Below, piece after piece: positions 1 through 9,226 of a stretch of 47,998 nucleotides of DNA. Below the pieces are notes generated by a model. The model was not told where the DNA came from and did not search any database. It saw only the letters and a program-made list of their open reading frames with translations. This DNA comes from Endozoicomonas sp. (GTDB lineage: Bacteria; Pseudomonadota; Gammaproteobacteria; Pseudomonadales; Endozoicomonadaceae): contig JAKROC010000004.1 in assembly GCA_024509075.1 (NCBI GenBank), positions 1 through 47,998 of the forward strand, read 5' to 3'. A program made the translations under genes and the position numbers. Each line of letters starts with the position of its first letter. Within the stretch, counting starts at the first letter, position 1.

Positions 1-55
1 ACGGCTCACCGCCATTGCTGCATTGAACTTCTGGCGAGCCTGGCTAGTTGTTGGT
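1..55. repeat. Terminal 55-base direct duplicate of 175-229
   Basis: Bases 1-55 are identical to 175-229, and the match stops abruptly at base 56 (a versus g at 230). The right end of the window shows the same thing with the same length. The likely reading is a k-mer overlap left by a de Bruijn assembler with k=55, so the junction at 55/56 should not be treated as real chromosome. A true tandem duplication is the less likely alternative. Confidence 0.85.
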
Positions 56-148
56 ACCCTCACAATACTTCGTAAAACACTGATGCCCCCTGACAAAATT
101 CAGGCATAAGATGCACCATGAAAAGTGCCAGCCTGGAACAATCCGACG

Positions 149-370
149 ATGAAAATGCTTCTATCTGCCGGCTTACGGCTCACCGCCATTGCTGCATTGA
201 ACTTCTGGCGAGCCTGGCTAGTTGTTGGTGTCGCTTATTATTACACCCTTGAGCGAGCATCCCTGTGGGAATCTTTGACATCCGGTATCGGTATCACCTT
301 AGTGGCCGTCGTCTGCGGTGTTTTCAGTTCCCTGATTTCTGACTCCCTGCAAGCAGAACATCATTGGTAA
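149..370 (+). CDS. Small hydrophobic membrane protein, function unknown
   Basis: Encodes about 73 residues from ATG 149; a GGAA 10 bases upstream could serve as ribosome binding site. An in-frame GTG at 125 would add eight residues. Two hydrophobic segments (roughly residues 5-30 and 36-62) suggest two membrane spans, with a short polar tail ending in HHW. I do not recognise a family. It lies 65 bases upstream of the endonuclease gene on the same strand, so the two may be cotranscribed. The first part of its reading frame is also what is copied at the left edge of the window. A competing frame from ATG 118 gives only about 44 residues and looks like a shadow. Confidence 0.5.
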   Translation: MKMLLSAGLRLTAIAALNFWRAWLVVGVAYYYTLERASLWESLTSGIGITLVAVVCGVFSSLISDSLQAEHHW

Positions 371-435
371 ATCGTCCTGTATTTTCTCCGGGCATCTGGT
401 TCTCGTCTCTCTAACGCTCTCAATACAGAATTCCC

Positions 436-1200
436 ATGCCTACATTAAAGATGCGTCAGTGGTTCCCGGTACTGGTACTCACGGCATTTTCCTGTGCCGT
501 TCACGCCAGCCCACCAGCCAGTTTTGCCAGTGCAAAACGAGAAGCGGTAAAAATATACGACAAAAATATTGTAAGTTTTTACTGCGGCTGCCCAATCAAA
601 AAAGAGGGCAAAAAGCTGATTCCAGACCTTGAAGCCTGTGGCTACACCGTGCGCAAACAACCGGTGCGAGCCAACCGGATCGAATGGGAGCATGTGGTGC
701 CGGCCTGGACATTCGGCCACCAGTTGCAGTGCTGGCAACAAGGTGGGCGCACTAATTGCAGTCGTAACAACCCGAAGTTTCGAGCCATGGAGGCAGACCT
801 GCATAATCTGGTGCCGGCCGTGGGTGAGGTCAATGGCGATCGCTCCAATTATGGCTTTGGCATGTTAACCAAGGCGCCCAACTACTATGGGCGCTGTGAT
901 TTCCACGTTGACTTCAAAGCCCGCGTTGCCCAACCGCCGGAAAAACAGCGCGGCAGTATTGCCAGAATATACCTGTACATGGCCGACCAGTATAAATTCA
1001 GGCTGAGTGACCAGGAGAGAAAACTGTTTCAAGCGTGGGACAAAATGTACCCGGTCACACCCTGGGAGTCAGAACGCAACCAGCGCATCAGCAAAATACA
1101 AGGCTGGGGCAACCCGTACGTGGAAAGACAGCAAGTGGCTGGCCAACCTGAAGCCATCGCCCGCCCCCTCAGTGGTGTGCACCTGACTGAGACCAATTAA
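436..1200 (+). CDS. endA: Secreted/periplasmic endonuclease I (EndA/Dns family)
   Basis: A 254-residue nuclease that cleaves DNA (and often RNA) non-specifically outside the cytoplasm. Residues 1-24 form a signal peptide (basic start, hydrophobic core, cleavage near VHA-S). The family's active-site block is present as IEWEHVVPA around residue 81-89, followed by [20 protein letters not shown] around 119-138 and [17 protein letters not shown] near 213-229. Several cysteines (C50, C52, C68, C99, C108, C154) fit the disulfide pattern of Vibrio/E. coli EndA relatives. The length is close to the usual 230-250. A hairpin follows immediately. Typical roles are digestion of extracellular DNA as nutrient or control of DNA uptake; which applies here cannot be told. 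Confidence 0.92.
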   Translation: MPTLKMRQWFPVLVLTAFSCAVHASPPASFASAKREAVKIYDKNIVSFYCGCPIKKEGKKLIPDLEACGYTVRKQPVRANRIEWEHVVPAWTFGHQLQCWQQGGRTNCSRNNPKFRAMEADLHNLVPAVGEVNGDRSNYGFGMLTKAPNYYGRCDFHVDFKARVAQPPEKQRGSIARIYLYMADQYKFRLSDQERKLFQAWDKMYPVTPWESERNQRISKIQGWGNPYVERQQVAGQPEAIARPLSGVHLTETN

Positions 1201-1213
1201 AGTCATTTGTCGT

Positions 1214-1237
1214 AAAGAAGCCGACTCAGGCTTCTTT
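1214..1237 (+). terminator. Hairpin terminator after endA
   Basis: A perfect 9-bp stem (aaagaagcc / ggcttcttt) around a six-base loop starts 14 bases after the endA stop. The run of T is short (ttt), so termination strength is uncertain. Confidence 0.65.
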
Positions 1238-1285
1238 GCCATTGCCGCCACAGTCATCGCACACTTTCGATGCTATATAGATGCT

Positions 1286-1294
1286 TGCTATGAT
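1286..1294 (+). promoter_or_regulatory. Extended -10 promoter candidate for parC
   Basis: TGC followed by TATGAT gives an extended -10 element about 40 bases before the parC ATG. No good -35 box lies at 17 bases, which is usual for extended -10 promoters. It would give a short leader of about 30 bases. Confidence 0.4.
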
Positions 1295-1331
1295 TACAGC
1301 TTTATCAAAGCATACCGAAACGGGATAAAAT

Positions 1332-3587
1332 ATGGCGGAGCAGATCGTAATTGGAGACGATGGAGTTGAGCGTCAGTCCCTGAGATCCTACACAGAGAGC
1401 GCGTACCTGAATTACTCCATGTACGTCATCCTTGATCGCGCCCTGCCCCATATCGGGGATGGCCTCAAGCCAGTGCAGCGGCGCATCGTCTATGCCATGA
1501 GCGAACTGGGCCTGAAAAACAGCGCCAAGTTCAAAAAATCGGCTCGCACCGTCGGTGATGTGCTCGGCAAGTTCCACCCTCACGGTGACAGTGCCTGCTA
1601 CGAAGCCATGGTGTTGATGGCACAACCATTTTCTTACCGTTACCCACTGGTTGATGGCCAAGGGAACTGGGGTTCGCCGGACGATCCCAAGTCCTTTGCA
1701 GCCATGCGTTATACCGAGTCCCGCCTGACCAAATACGCCGATACCCTGCTCGGCGAATTGGGCCAGGGCACTGCGGACTGGATTCCCAACTTTGACGGCA
1801 CACTGGAGGAGCCCTCCATTTTGCCGGCGCGCCTGCCCAACCTGCTGCTTAATGGCACCACCGGTATCGCCGTGGGGATGGCTACCGACATTCCGCCACA
1901 CAACTTGCGTGAGGTGGCCAATGCCTGTATTCACCTGCTGGAAAACCCGAAAGCCACGGTCACCGACCTGTGTGAACATATCCAGGGGCCGGACTTTCCC
2001 ACTGAAGCGGAGCTGATCACGCCGCGTGCCGAGCTGGTGAAAATGTACGAGCAGGGCAGAGGATCGCTGAGAATGCGTGCCGTTTATCAACTGGAGAATG
2101 GCGACATTGTGGTCACTGCCCTGCCCCACCAAGCTTCTGGCGCGAAAATACTCGAACAGATTGCCGCCCAGATGCAGGCGAAAAAACTGCCCATGGTGGC
2201 TGACCTGCGTGATGAATCCGACCATGAAAACCCAACGCGATTGGTGATCGTGCCCAAGTCCAACCGAATTAATGTCGAAAGCCTGATGAACCATCTGTTT
2301 GCCACCACGGATCTGGAAAAAACCTACCGGGTGAATATGAACATGATCGGCATTGACGGTCGCCCGCGCGTTAAACCATTGGATACCATGCTCAGCGAGT
2401 GGTTGGCTTGGCGCAGCGAAACCGTCCGTCGTCGTTTACAGCACCGGCTGGACAAAGTACTGGTCAGACTGCTCATTCTCGAAGGCTTGATGATTGCCTT
2501 TTTGAATATTGATGAAATAATCGAAATAATCCGCACTGAAGATCGCCCTAAAGCGCTGCTGATGGAGCGTTTTGGTCTTTCTGATATTCAGGCCGAAGCC
2601 ATCCTGGATCTGAAGCTACGCCACCTGGCGAAGCTGGAGGAGATGAAAATCCGTGGTGAACAGGATGAGCTGAAAAAGGAGCGCAAAGCCCTTGAATTAA
2701 CGCTAGGATCGGAAAAACGGTTGAAAACACTGATCAAAAAAGAGTTAAAAAAAGATGCTGATGCTTTCGGTGATGATCGTCGTTCACCAATCGTCACCCG
2801 AAGCGAAGCCCAGGCACTGTCGCAAACTGACCTGATGGTCTCCGAATCTGTGACTGTTGTCCTATCGAAAAAAGGCTGGGTACGTTGCGCCAAAGGGCAT
2901 GATGTTGATCCATTGACGCTTAATTATAAATCTGGCGACGATTACCACTTATCAGCAAAAGGCAAAAGCAACCAGTTATCGGTTTTTCTCGACTCCACAG
3001 GGCGAACTTATTCAATCCTGACCCATACCCTGCCCTCGGCCAGAGGCCAGGGCGAGCCATTAACCGGGCGCATCAGCCCTCCGTCAGGCGCGACTTTTGA
3101 GGGGCTGTGCGTTGGTGACAGTGACGATTGCTTCTTGCTGGCCAGCGATGCCGGTTACGGTTTTATTGCCCGTTTTGCTGATATGGTGAGCAAAAACAAA
3201 GCGGGCAAAACTCTGCTGACGTTGCCTGAAAATGCCCAGGTGTTGCCTCCCATACCGGTTAGTGGCGTCAATCCGCTGCTGACAACGATCACCAACGAAG
3301 GTCGCATGCTGGTGTTCCCATTGCAGGATTTGCCACGCCTGGGCCGGGGTAAAGGCAACAAAATCATCAATATTGCCTCAACTCGTGCGGCAGAAAGAAC
3401 GGAACTGATGACTCAGCTAGCCATCCTGAACCAAGGAGATTCGTTAACACTCTTTGCCGGCAAACGACACTTAACGTTAAAATTTTCAGACCTTGAGCAC
3501 TATCGAGGGGAGCGGGGCAGACGGGGCAACAAGCTGCCAAGGGGCTTTCAGAAGGTAGACAGGGTTGAAGTCATTTCTGCAGGGTGA
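1332..3587 (+). CDS. parC: DNA topoisomerase IV subunit A
   Basis: A 751-residue type IIA topoisomerase subunit that breaks and rejoins DNA to decatenate daughter chromosomes; it works as ParC2E2. The winged-helix/tower core occupies roughly residues 1-490. The catalytic tyrosine is Y127 in the AAMRYTE motif. The quinolone-resistance-determining segment [13 protein letters not shown] (81-93) keeps the serine (S87) and glutamate (E91) of sensitive enzymes. A C-terminal beta-pinwheel of the short ParC type follows. The overall length matches ParC (about 750), not GyrA (about 870, with a GyrA box, which is missing here). parE is not in the window, so the gene is not paired with its partner here. 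A hairpin lies just after the stop. Confidence 0.97.
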   Translation: MAEQIVIGDDGVERQSLRSYTESAYLNYSMYVILDRALPHIGDGLKPVQRRIVYAMSELGLKNSAKFKKSARTVGDVLGKFHPHGDSACYEAMVLMAQPFSYRYPLVDGQGNWGSPDDPKSFAAMRYTESRLTKYADTLLGELGQGTADWIPNFDGTLEEPSILPARLPNLLLNGTTGIAVGMATDIPPHNLREVANACIHLLENPKATVTDLCEHIQGPDFPTEAELITPRAELVKMYEQGRGSLRMRAVYQLENGDIVVTALPHQASGAKILEQIAAQMQAKKLPMVADLRDESDHENPTRLVIVPKSNRINVESLMNHLFATTDLEKTYRVNMNMIGIDGRPRVKPLDTMLSEWLAWRSETVRRRLQHRLDKVLVRLLILEGLMIAFLNIDEIIEIIRTEDRPKALLMERFGLSDIQAEAILDLKLRHLAKLEEMKIRGEQDELKKERKALELTLGSEKRLKTLIKKELKKDADAFGDDRRSPIVTRSEAQALSQTDLMVSESVTVVLSKKGWVRCAKGHDVDPLTLNYKSGDDYHLSAKGKSNQLSVFLDSTGRTYSILTHTLPSARGQGEPLTGRISPPSGATFEGLCVGDSDDCFLLASDAGYGFIARFADMVSKNKAGKTLLTLPENAQVLPPIPVSGVNPLLTTITNEGRMLVFPLQDLPRLGRGKGNKIINIASTRAAERTELMTQLAILNQGDSLTLFAGKRHLTLKFSDLEHYRGERGRRGNKLPRGFQKVDRVEVISAG

Positions 3588-3600
3588 CCTGCAGAATGCT

Positions 3601-3634
3601 CAGCGAATAAGCCTGTTAAGGCTTATTCCCGCTG
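3601..3634 (+). terminator. Hairpin terminator after parC
   Basis: An 8-bp perfect inner stem (aataagcc / ggcttatt, loop tgttaa) extends with cagcg / cgctg on the outside across a two-base bulge. It begins 13 bases after the parC stop, between parC and the convergent TetR-type gene, so it could serve both directions. There is no strong T run. Confidence 0.6.
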
Positions 3635-3669
3635 CATAGACTTTAAACATACCCATACCATTTTTTGCG

Positions 3670-4323
3670 CTAACTGTTCGCATCAACACCGCAACCGGCC
3701 AGAATCATCTGGCAGACGGTTTCGGTGTAGGAATCAACATCGTTCACATCCAACTCTGATTTTCCCAATACGGAAGCCACCTGCGGCCCGTAATCAACAT
3801 AGTATTGTGTGGTCGCCCAGATGGTAAACAGCAAGTGCACCGGATCAACCGGCTTCATTTTTCCCTGGGCAATCCAGCCGCGAATAACCCCGGATTTTTC
3901 CTGAATCCAGTCGTTAAATGGCTGTAAATGCCCTTTCAAGTGCTGCCCACCGTGCAGTATTTCGCTACTGAAAATGCGTGATGCATTGGCATGGGCTAAA
4001 ACACATTTCATTTTCGCCTGAATAAACTGCCGAAGTGCTACGGCCGGTTCATCATCAGGATTGAGGCCACTGAACACCGATTGCCACAGTTCCATAATGT
4101 GGTTGAGCACAGCGCCGTAAAGCTCAACTTTACTGTTGAAGTAGTAGTGGACATTGGCTTTTGGTAATCCCGCCCGGTGGGCGATATCCCGGATGGAGGC
4201 ACCTTTAAAGCCGCTGGCAACAAACTCATCTTCCGCCGCTTGAAGAATAATTTGAATATTTTTCTGCCGGACCCGACTATTTTTTAATCCTGCCTGATCT
4301 GTTTTTGAGGGTGATGGTTGCAT
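3670..4323 (-). CDS. TetR-family regulator, RutR-like
   Basis: About 217 residues from the ATG at 4323. The N-terminal helix-turn-helix covers roughly residues 20-70 (QIILQAAEDEFVASGFKG, then ASIRDIAHRAGLPKANVHYYF). The rest resembles the RutR/YcdC-type C-terminal domain, with EKSGVIRGWIAQGKMKPVDP and a following LLFTIWATTQYYVDYGPQV stretch close to RutR. RutR itself controls pyrimidine degradation in response to uracil; no such genes are nearby, so ligand and targets here are unknown. The frame stays open to 4410, but a TATAAT at 4348-4353 places transcription start near 4341, which favours the 4323 start. The gene is a lone unit, converging on parC. Confidence 0.85.
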   Translation of the reverse strand: MQPSPSKTDQAGLKNSRVRQKNIQIILQAAEDEFVASGFKGASIRDIAHRAGLPKANVHYYFNSKVELYGAVLNHIMELWQSVFSGLNPDDEPAVALRQFIQAKMKCVLAHANASRIFSSEILHGGQHLKGHLQPFNDWIQEKSGVIRGWIAQGKMKPVDPVHLLFTIWATTQYYVDYGPQVASVLGKSELDVNDVDSYTETVCQMILAGCGVDANS

Positions 4324-4347
4324 ACTGAATACCGTACCTTGCATTGG

Positions 4348-4353
4348 ATTATA
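4348..4353 (-). promoter_or_regulatory. -10 box of the TetR-type gene
   Basis: A perfect TATAAT on the minus strand 25 bases before the preferred ATG. The -35 is not clear: TTGGCT is present but only 14 bases upstream. It argues against starting the protein further upstream. Confidence 0.45.
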
Positions 4354-4400
4354 CTCGATCTGAATATAGCCAAGGGATGGGCTTTTTCCACGGCCGGATA

Positions 4401-4438
4401 AACACGACAATACTTAAATAAAAAGTACTGTCGTGTTT
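4401..4438 (-). terminator. Long inverted repeat between fre and the TetR-type gene
   Basis: Stems of about 14 bp (aacacgacaatactt / aagtactgtcgtgtt, one mismatch that is G-U in RNA) enclose a 7-base A/T loop. The position fits a terminator for the leftward fre operon. It also lies 50-85 bases upstream of the TetR-type -10 box, so it may instead or also be an operator. Confidence 0.5.
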
Positions 4439-4465
4439 GTCGGATGAGAATCTTGTTATTTATTC

Positions 4466-5200
4466 TCAGGATCTCGGTGCATATTCAAACACATCAGAAT
4501 GAATCTGTTCAGCCTGGAAATGACAGGCCAGCAGCGCATCAAACGTGGCATACACCATTTGCGGTGAACCGCTGATGAAAATTTCGCTATTGGTAAAAAA
4601 GTCTTTGTCGTCTATTACGGCTTCAAAAAGTAGCCCCTGGCGGCCCTGCCAACCATCTTTTTCAGTAGTACCGCTGACCACCGGATGATAGTGAAAATGC
4701 GGGGAGGCCCAATAAACAGGCAAATTGGGCAGATAAAAGCCCTCTGGTGAGGATGCCCCCCAATACAAATAGATGTCGGGGTGTTTTGGTTGGGCCAGAG
4801 TGAATTCGATCATGCTTTTCATCTGGGCAAAGCCGGTGCTGGCGGCGATGAACACCAGCTGCTTATCGACAGCACTCTCAAGACCCTCCGGCAAAAAACA
4901 GCGCCCTTTGGGCATTCTTATCTGGACGTGACCACTCTCCAGCGCATTAAACAGCTCGATTGAGTTGATGCTGGTCGGTATTTTCTGAATGTGCAGCTCC
5001 AGCTCCTTCTGTCCGAAGGTGCTGGCAATTGAAAAAGCACAGGCCTTGCCGTCGTTGAGTATAATCTCAAGGTACTGGCCAGGGCGGAAGTCGGGCCTCC
5101 TCCCCTGATGTGGCCGAAGAATGACGCGATAAACATTTTCTGCCAGCAACTGGAGGTCGGCAACTTGAAAGGTCTGGGGAGAACTCGGGGTGATCTGCAC
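4466..5200 (-). CDS. fre: NAD(P)H-flavin reductase, Fre/LuxG type
   Basis: About 244 residues from GTG 5200 (AAAGG about 11 bases upstream); the open frame runs to 5287, but alignment with E. coli Fre (233 aa) begins at the GTG. Such enzymes use NAD(P)H to reduce free flavins, and the product feeds flavin-dependent reactions; in E. coli the gene follows ubiD as here. Seen: the FAD-binding beta barrel with FRPGQYLEIIL near residues 39-49, and the nucleotide-binding half with FIAASTGFAQMKSMIEF near 117-133, IYLYWGAS and ISGSPQMV. Two family positions are unusual: the arginine of the RPFS motif is replaced (CAFSIAS), and the usual GGTG reads ASTG. Substrate preference may therefore differ. It could also be called UbiB in older naming. 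Confidence 0.85.
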   Translation of the reverse strand: MQITPSSPQTFQVADLQLLAENVYRVILRPHQGRRPDFRPGQYLEIILNDGKACAFSIASTFGQKELELHIQKIPTSINSIELFNALESGHVQIRMPKGRCFLPEGLESAVDKQLVFIAASTGFAQMKSMIEFTLAQPKHPDIYLYWGASSPEGFYLPNLPVYWASPHFHYHPVVSGTTEKDGWQGRQGLLFEAVIDDKDFFTNSEIFISGSPQMVYATFDALLACHFQAEQIHSDVFEYAPRS

Positions 5201-5350
5201 GATTACCACTACCTTTAAAAACAAAAACGCTACAAGCCAATCAAAACGCCGCCAAAATGCGAGCTTTTCGCCCAACACATGCAGCAAATCGAATTAAAAA
5301 CTGACCAAAATCTTGCAAAAAACTCCAATTAATCCGGCACGGGCACATGA

Positions 5351-6835
5351 CTATTGTCGTTCGGGTTCTGGCTCAATATTCAGCTGATCCCAAATATCAT
5401 CAACCCGTTGCTTTACAGCGTCGGTCATGACAATAACTCTGCCCCATTCACGACTGGTCTCGCCCGGCCACTTGTTGGTGGCATCAAAACCAACCTTTGA
5501 GCCGAGACCGGCAACGGGAGAGGCAAAGTCCAGATAATCGATGGGCGTATTGTCAATAAAGACCGAATCTCTTTTCGGGTCCATGCGGGTGGTCATCGCC
5601 CAGATAACGTCGTTCCAGTCCCGGGCATTCACGTCATCATCGGTGACAATGATGAATTTAGTGTACATAAACTGACGCAGAAATGACCACACAGCAAACA
5701 TAATGCGCTTGGCATGGCCAGGATACTCCTTGCGCATGGTGACCACTGCAAGGCGGTAAGAGCATCCTTCGGGGGGTAGGTAAAAATCGACAATTTCGGG
5801 GAACTGCCGTTTCAGTATGGGCACGAACACTTCATTCAAGGCCAGACCAAGTATGGCTGGCTCATCCGGTGGTCGCCCGGTGTAGGTGCTGTGGTAGATG
5901 GGGTTACGGCGGTGAGTCAGGCACTCGACGGTAAATACCGGAAAGGACTCAACTTCATTGTAATAGCCGGTATGATCGCCATAAGGGCCTTCGTCGGCCA
6001 TCTCACCAGGATAGATAAATCCTTCCAGCACGATCTCAGCACTGGCAGGCACTTGCAAATTATTACTGCGACTCTTTACCAGTTCGGTCTTGCTGCCACG
6101 CAAAAGACCGGCAAAAGCATACTCGGACAGGGTATCAGGAATGGGCGTGACAGCCCCCAGGATGGTGGCCGGGTCAGCGCCAAGGGCGACGGAGACCGGA
6201 AACGGTGTGTCAGGGTATTTTTTCTGCCAGTCCCGATAGTCCAGAGCGCCGCCCCGGTGGGATAGCCAGCGCATGATCAGCTTGTTCTTGCCAAGCAGTT
6301 GCTGGCGGTAGATGCCCAGGTTCTGACGCTCTTTTTCTGGCCCAGTGGTGATTACCAGCGGCCAGGTGACCAGTGGTGCGGCATCGCCGGGCCAGCAGGT
6401 CTGAATAGGCAGGCTGTTCAGATCAATGTCATCCCCGGTCAGTATGACCTCTTGGCAGGAAGCAGATTTGACCACCTTGGGTCCCATATTCAAGACCTGG
6501 CGAAACAGCGGCAGCTTGTTGATGGCATCCTTGATGCCTTTGGGGGGATCAGGCTCTTTCAGATAAGCCAGCAGCTCACCCACCTCCCTGAGGGCGCTGA
6601 TATCCATCTGCCCCATGCCCAGCGCCACGCGGTTTGGCGTGCCAAACAGATTACCCAGCACCGGCATGTCAAACCCTTTCGGGTTTTCAAACAGCAGTGC
6701 CGGTCCGCCCTGGCGCAGGGTGCGGTCGCTGATTTCAGTCATTTCCAGGTAGGGATCAACCTCAAGCTGGATGCGTTTCAGTTCACCCAACTGCTCCAGT
6801 TGCTCGATGAAATCCCGCAGATCCCGATATTTCAA
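5351..6835 (-). CDS. ubiD: 4-hydroxy-3-polyprenylbenzoate decarboxylase
   Basis: A 494-residue enzyme that decarboxylates the prenylated benzoate ring in ubiquinone synthesis, using prenylated FMN made by UbiX. It is near-collinear with E. coli UbiD (497 aa): [18 protein letters not shown] (174-191) and [13 protein letters not shown] (282-294) contain cofactor and catalytic residues; [12 protein letters not shown] and [17 protein letters not shown] follow. The start codon is TTG at 6835, and its ribosome binding site (GGAAG) overlaps the last codons of rho. Only five bases separate the rho stop from this start, so expression is probably coupled to rho. fre lies 150 bases downstream. Confidence 0.96.
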   Translation of the reverse strand: MKYRDLRDFIEQLEQLGELKRIQLEVDPYLEMTEISDRTLRQGGPALLFENPKGFDMPVLGNLFGTPNRVALGMGQMDISALREVGELLAYLKEPDPPKGIKDAINKLPLFRQVLNMGPKVVKSASCQEVILTGDDIDLNSLPIQTCWPGDAAPLVTWPLVITTGPEKERQNLGIYRQQLLGKNKLIMRWLSHRGGALDYRDWQKKYPDTPFPVSVALGADPATILGAVTPIPDTLSEYAFAGLLRGSKTELVKSRSNNLQVPASAEIVLEGFIYPGEMADEGPYGDHTGYYNEVESFPVFTVECLTHRRNPIYHSTYTGRPPDEPAILGLALNEVFVPILKRQFPEIVDFYLPPEGCSYRLAVVTMRKEYPGHAKRIMFAVWSFLRQFMYTKFIIVTDDDVNARDWNDVIWAMTTRMDPKRDSVFIDNTPIDYLDFASPVAGLGSKVGFDATNKWPGETSREWGRVIVMTDAVKQRVDDIWDQLNIEPEPERQ

Positions 6836-6840
6836 ACAGA

Positions 6841-8100
6841 TTACTTCCGCTTCATGGACTGGAAGAACTCTTCATTGGTTTTGGTGTGCTTCATTCGATC
6901 GAGCAGGAACTCGATGGCCTGAATTTCATCCATTGGGTGGAGAATCTTGCGCAGAATCCACATCCGTTGCAGTTCTTCTTCACTGGTCAAAAGGTCTTCA
7001 CGGCGGGTGCCAGACTTGTTGATACCGATGGCCGGGAATACCCGTTTTTCAGCGGCGCGACGGTCAAGGTGCAACTCCATATTGCCAGTCCCTTTGAACT
7101 CCTCAAAGATGACCTCATCCATCTTGGAGCCGGTATCCACCAGAGCCGTAGCCAGAATGGTCAGACTGCCTCCTTCTTCGATGTTACGGGCGGCACCAAA
7201 GAAGCGCTTGGGACGCTCAAGGGCGTGGGCATCAACACCACCGGTAAGAACCTTGCCGGAAGAAGGAATGACGGTGTTGTAAGCACGGGCCAGACGGGTG
7301 ATGGAGTCGAGCAGAATCACTACGTCTTTTTTGTGCTCCACCAGACGCTTGGCCTTTTCCAGCACCATTTCGGCCACCTGAACGTGCCGTGATGGCGGTT
7401 CGTCAAAGGTGGATGCCACCACTTCGCCCCGCACCGAACGGGACATTTCGGTCACTTCTTCCGGACGTTCGTCAATCAGCAGTACGATCAAATAGCACTC
7501 TGGATTGTTACGGGTAATGTTGGCGGCAATGTTTTGCAGCATCAGGGTTTTACCCGCCTTGGGCGGAGAGACGATCAACCCACGCTGGCCTTTGCCCACC
7601 GGGGCAACCAGGTCGATAATGCGCGCCGTCAGGTCTTCTGTAGCACCATTACCCATCTCCATGGTCAGGCGATCCTGAGGAAACAGCGGGGTAAGGTTTT
7701 CAAAAAGAATCTTGTTGCGGGCATTTTCCGGCTGGTCAAAATTGATTTCATTGACCTTAAGCAAGGCAAAATAGCGCTCACCTTCTTTCGGTGGGCGGAT
7801 TTTCCCGGAGATGGTATCTCCTGTTCTCAGGTTGAAGCGACGAATCTGGCTCGGAGAAACATAAATATCATCGGGCCCTGCCAGGTAGGAGCTATCGGCA
7901 GAGCGAAGAAAACCAAAACCATCCTGGAGAATCTCCAGGACACCATCACCATAGATGTCCTCTCCGCTGCGAGCGTGGCGTTTGAGTATGGTAAAAATTA
8001 CATCCTGCTTCCTGGAACGGGCAAGGTTTTCAAGACCCATTTCATTCGCTATCGCCAGAAGTTCAGGAACAGACTTTTTCTTTAGTTCGGTAAGATGCAT
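6841..8100 (-). CDS. rho: Transcription termination factor Rho
   Basis: A 419-residue hexameric RNA helicase that ends transcription on C-rich untranslated RNA; the length equals E. coli Rho. Residues 1-47 form the N-terminal helical domain. The RNA-binding cold-shock-like domain includes DGFGFLR at 60-66. Walker A ([12 protein letters not shown]) is at 174-185, Walker B ([17 protein letters not shown]) near 260-275, and the Q and R loops follow. The Rho-specific end (FFQSMKRK) is intact. It is the first gene of a rho-ubiD-fre transcription unit, and trxA lies upstream as in E. coli. A 200-base leader from the promoter at 8308-8336 is long enough for autogenous attenuation, known for rho in enterobacteria. 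Confidence 0.98.
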   Translation of the reverse strand: MHLTELKKKSVPELLAIANEMGLENLARSRKQDVIFTILKRHARSGEDIYGDGVLEILQDGFGFLRSADSSYLAGPDDIYVSPSQIRRFNLRTGDTISGKIRPPKEGERYFALLKVNEINFDQPENARNKILFENLTPLFPQDRLTMEMGNGATEDLTARIIDLVAPVGKGQRGLIVSPPKAGKTLMLQNIAANITRNNPECYLIVLLIDERPEEVTEMSRSVRGEVVASTFDEPPSRHVQVAEMVLEKAKRLVEHKKDVVILLDSITRLARAYNTVIPSSGKVLTGGVDAHALERPKRFFGAARNIEEGGSLTILATALVDTGSKMDEVIFEEFKGTGNMELHLDRRAAEKRVFPAIGINKSGTRREDLLTSEEELQRMWILRKILHPMDEIQAIEFLLDRMKHTKTNEEFFQSMKRK

Positions 8101-8301
8101 AACCAGTAGTTTGCGAATGTTAAATTGAATGGTAAGTGGCCGTTGTCTATGCAGGAAGATCAGAAAGTGTTTGGCTTATTATGATAAGGGACAGCTATGT
8201 GTTGATTGATGCCTGCGAGTGTTTATAACGGCTGCCCTGCTGGGCCATATCCTTGAGGTCAGAGATCCTGACAGCCCTGTGAAGCTACAGTCTATATCCC
8301 T
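8101..8301 (-). promoter_or_regulatory. Long 5' leader of rho
   Basis: The sequence from the predicted start near 8301 to the rho ATG carries no gene beyond a 17-codon open frame. In E. coli, Rho terminates its own leader. A similar function is likely by position but is not shown by sequence alone. I see no classical intrinsic terminator in it. Confidence 0.4.
8195..8248 (-). CDS. Possible 17-codon leader peptide in front of rho
   Basis: ATG 8248 to TAG 8195 encodes MAQQGSRYKHSQASINT. An AAGG lies immediately upstream, but only three bases from the ATG, which is closer than usual. It sits in the same place as the E. coli rhoL leader ORF but shares no recognisable sequence. It may be chance. 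Confidence 0.2.
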   Translation of the reverse strand: MAQQGSRYKHSQASINT

Positions 8302-8307
8302 TTCTGG

Positions 8308-8336
8308 AAAATAATCAAGAATAAAGGCTTCGTCAA
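8308..8336 (-). promoter_or_regulatory. Sigma-70 promoter of rho
   Basis: On the minus strand TTGACG (8331-8336) and TATTTT (8308-8313) are separated by exactly 17 bases. Transcription would start near 8301, giving a leader of about 200 bases. Confidence 0.65.
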
Positions 8337-8427
8337 CTTAATTGATTTAAAAATTTAAGCATTTGGTTCTTATACGTTCAAAAATAAACGACAGGGTAAA
8401 AACCGTACAAACCCCGCCTGACAACTA

Positions 8428-8465
8428 CCTGAGGTACTCAGGCTGACAGCGGTTCGGGTAACCGC
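8428..8465 (-). terminator. Tandem hairpins after trxA
   Basis: Reading leftward from the trxA stop, gcggtt / aaccgc (8449-8465, loop acccg) is followed by cctgag / ctcagg (8428-8442, three-base loop). There is no clear T run directly after, so this may be a weak or Rho-assisted terminator separating trxA from rho. Confidence 0.45.
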
Positions 8466-8484
8466 ATGCCAGCGCAGAATGCCT

Positions 8485-8808
8485 CTACAGATTGCTGTCC
8501 AGAAACGCAATCAGCTGTGATTTGGACAGCGCACCAACTTTGGTTGCCTCTACATTGCCACCTTTGAACAGCATCAGGGTAGGGATGCCACGAACACCGT
8601 ATTTTGGCGGAGTTGCCTCGTTGTCGTCGATGTTCAGTTTGCAAATGGTTAACTTGCCATCATAATCCTGAGCAATTTCATCTAGCACCGGAGCAATCAT
8701 CTTGCAAGGACCACACCACTCGGCCCAATAGTCAACCAGCACCGGGCCTTCTGCCTTAAGAACCAAATCTTCAAAGGAGTCATCTGTTACTTTGACAATC
8801 TCGCTCAT
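8485..8808 (-). CDS. trxA: Thioredoxin 1
   Basis: A 107-residue cytoplasmic thiol-disulfide reductase serving ribonucleotide reductase, PAPS reductase and other partners. The active site is WCGPC with C32 and C35; the cis-proline loop RGIPTL is present, and the length matches E. coli Trx1 (109). An AGGAG sits 10 bases before the ATG. It is divergent from ppx and upstream of rho, the same trxA-rho neighbourhood as in enterobacteria. Confidence 0.98.
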   Translation of the reverse strand: MSEIVKVTDDSFEDLVLKAEGPVLVDYWAEWCGPCKMIAPVLDEIAQDYDGKLTICKLNIDDNEATPPKYGVRGIPTLMLFKGGNVEATKVGALSKSQLIAFLDSNL

Positions 8809-9226
8809 AGAATGGGGTCTCCTAACCGTCTTAGTAAAAAAAACACTTAAGTCACGTTTAACTGTGTTAAACCTGTTGAAGAACCTTAACCAACGTCACA
8901 CCTGACCGGTTGTCAATGGATACACAGGCTCAGAACTGATTCATTATGCCTGATTCATGGAATTTTGTGGCTTTTTTTTCCACGAAAACACCTTCACTCG
9001 AGTGAGCATTGCAGGCCAGGCGTGATGCACAGGTTGTTTTTGCCGTACCAGCCAGAGCAACTGAGTCTGGCCCAATTTTGTTGCCAACACCAATAATACA
9101 ACTTATGCAGGCAACGCTTTAGCCGTTAGTCTGTTAGAATCTGTTGCTCCGGTGTCCCCAGTGTTGCTGTGCTGAGCCGGCGAGCGTCAGGAAACGCGCA
9201 AATACCATCCAAACAATTGACCAACT
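8809..9226. promoter_or_regulatory. Divergent control region between trxA and ppx
   Basis: This 418-base stretch has no gene. On the plus strand TGTTAGAAT (9132-9140) is an extended -10 candidate for ppx, leaving a leader of about 80 bases. A hairpin-like ttttgtgg / ccacgaaaa separated by a T run lies at 8964-8989. I could not settle the trxA promoter. Confidence 0.4.

Noticed and set aside
1573..1605. Possible quinolone-resistance substitutions in parC
   Set aside because: The serine and glutamate at residues 87 and 91 are the wild-type, sensitive residues.
1305..2294. 329-codon open frame antisense to parC
   Set aside because: Shadow of parC; composition rich in His/Gln/Gly, typical of antisense reading, with no motif.
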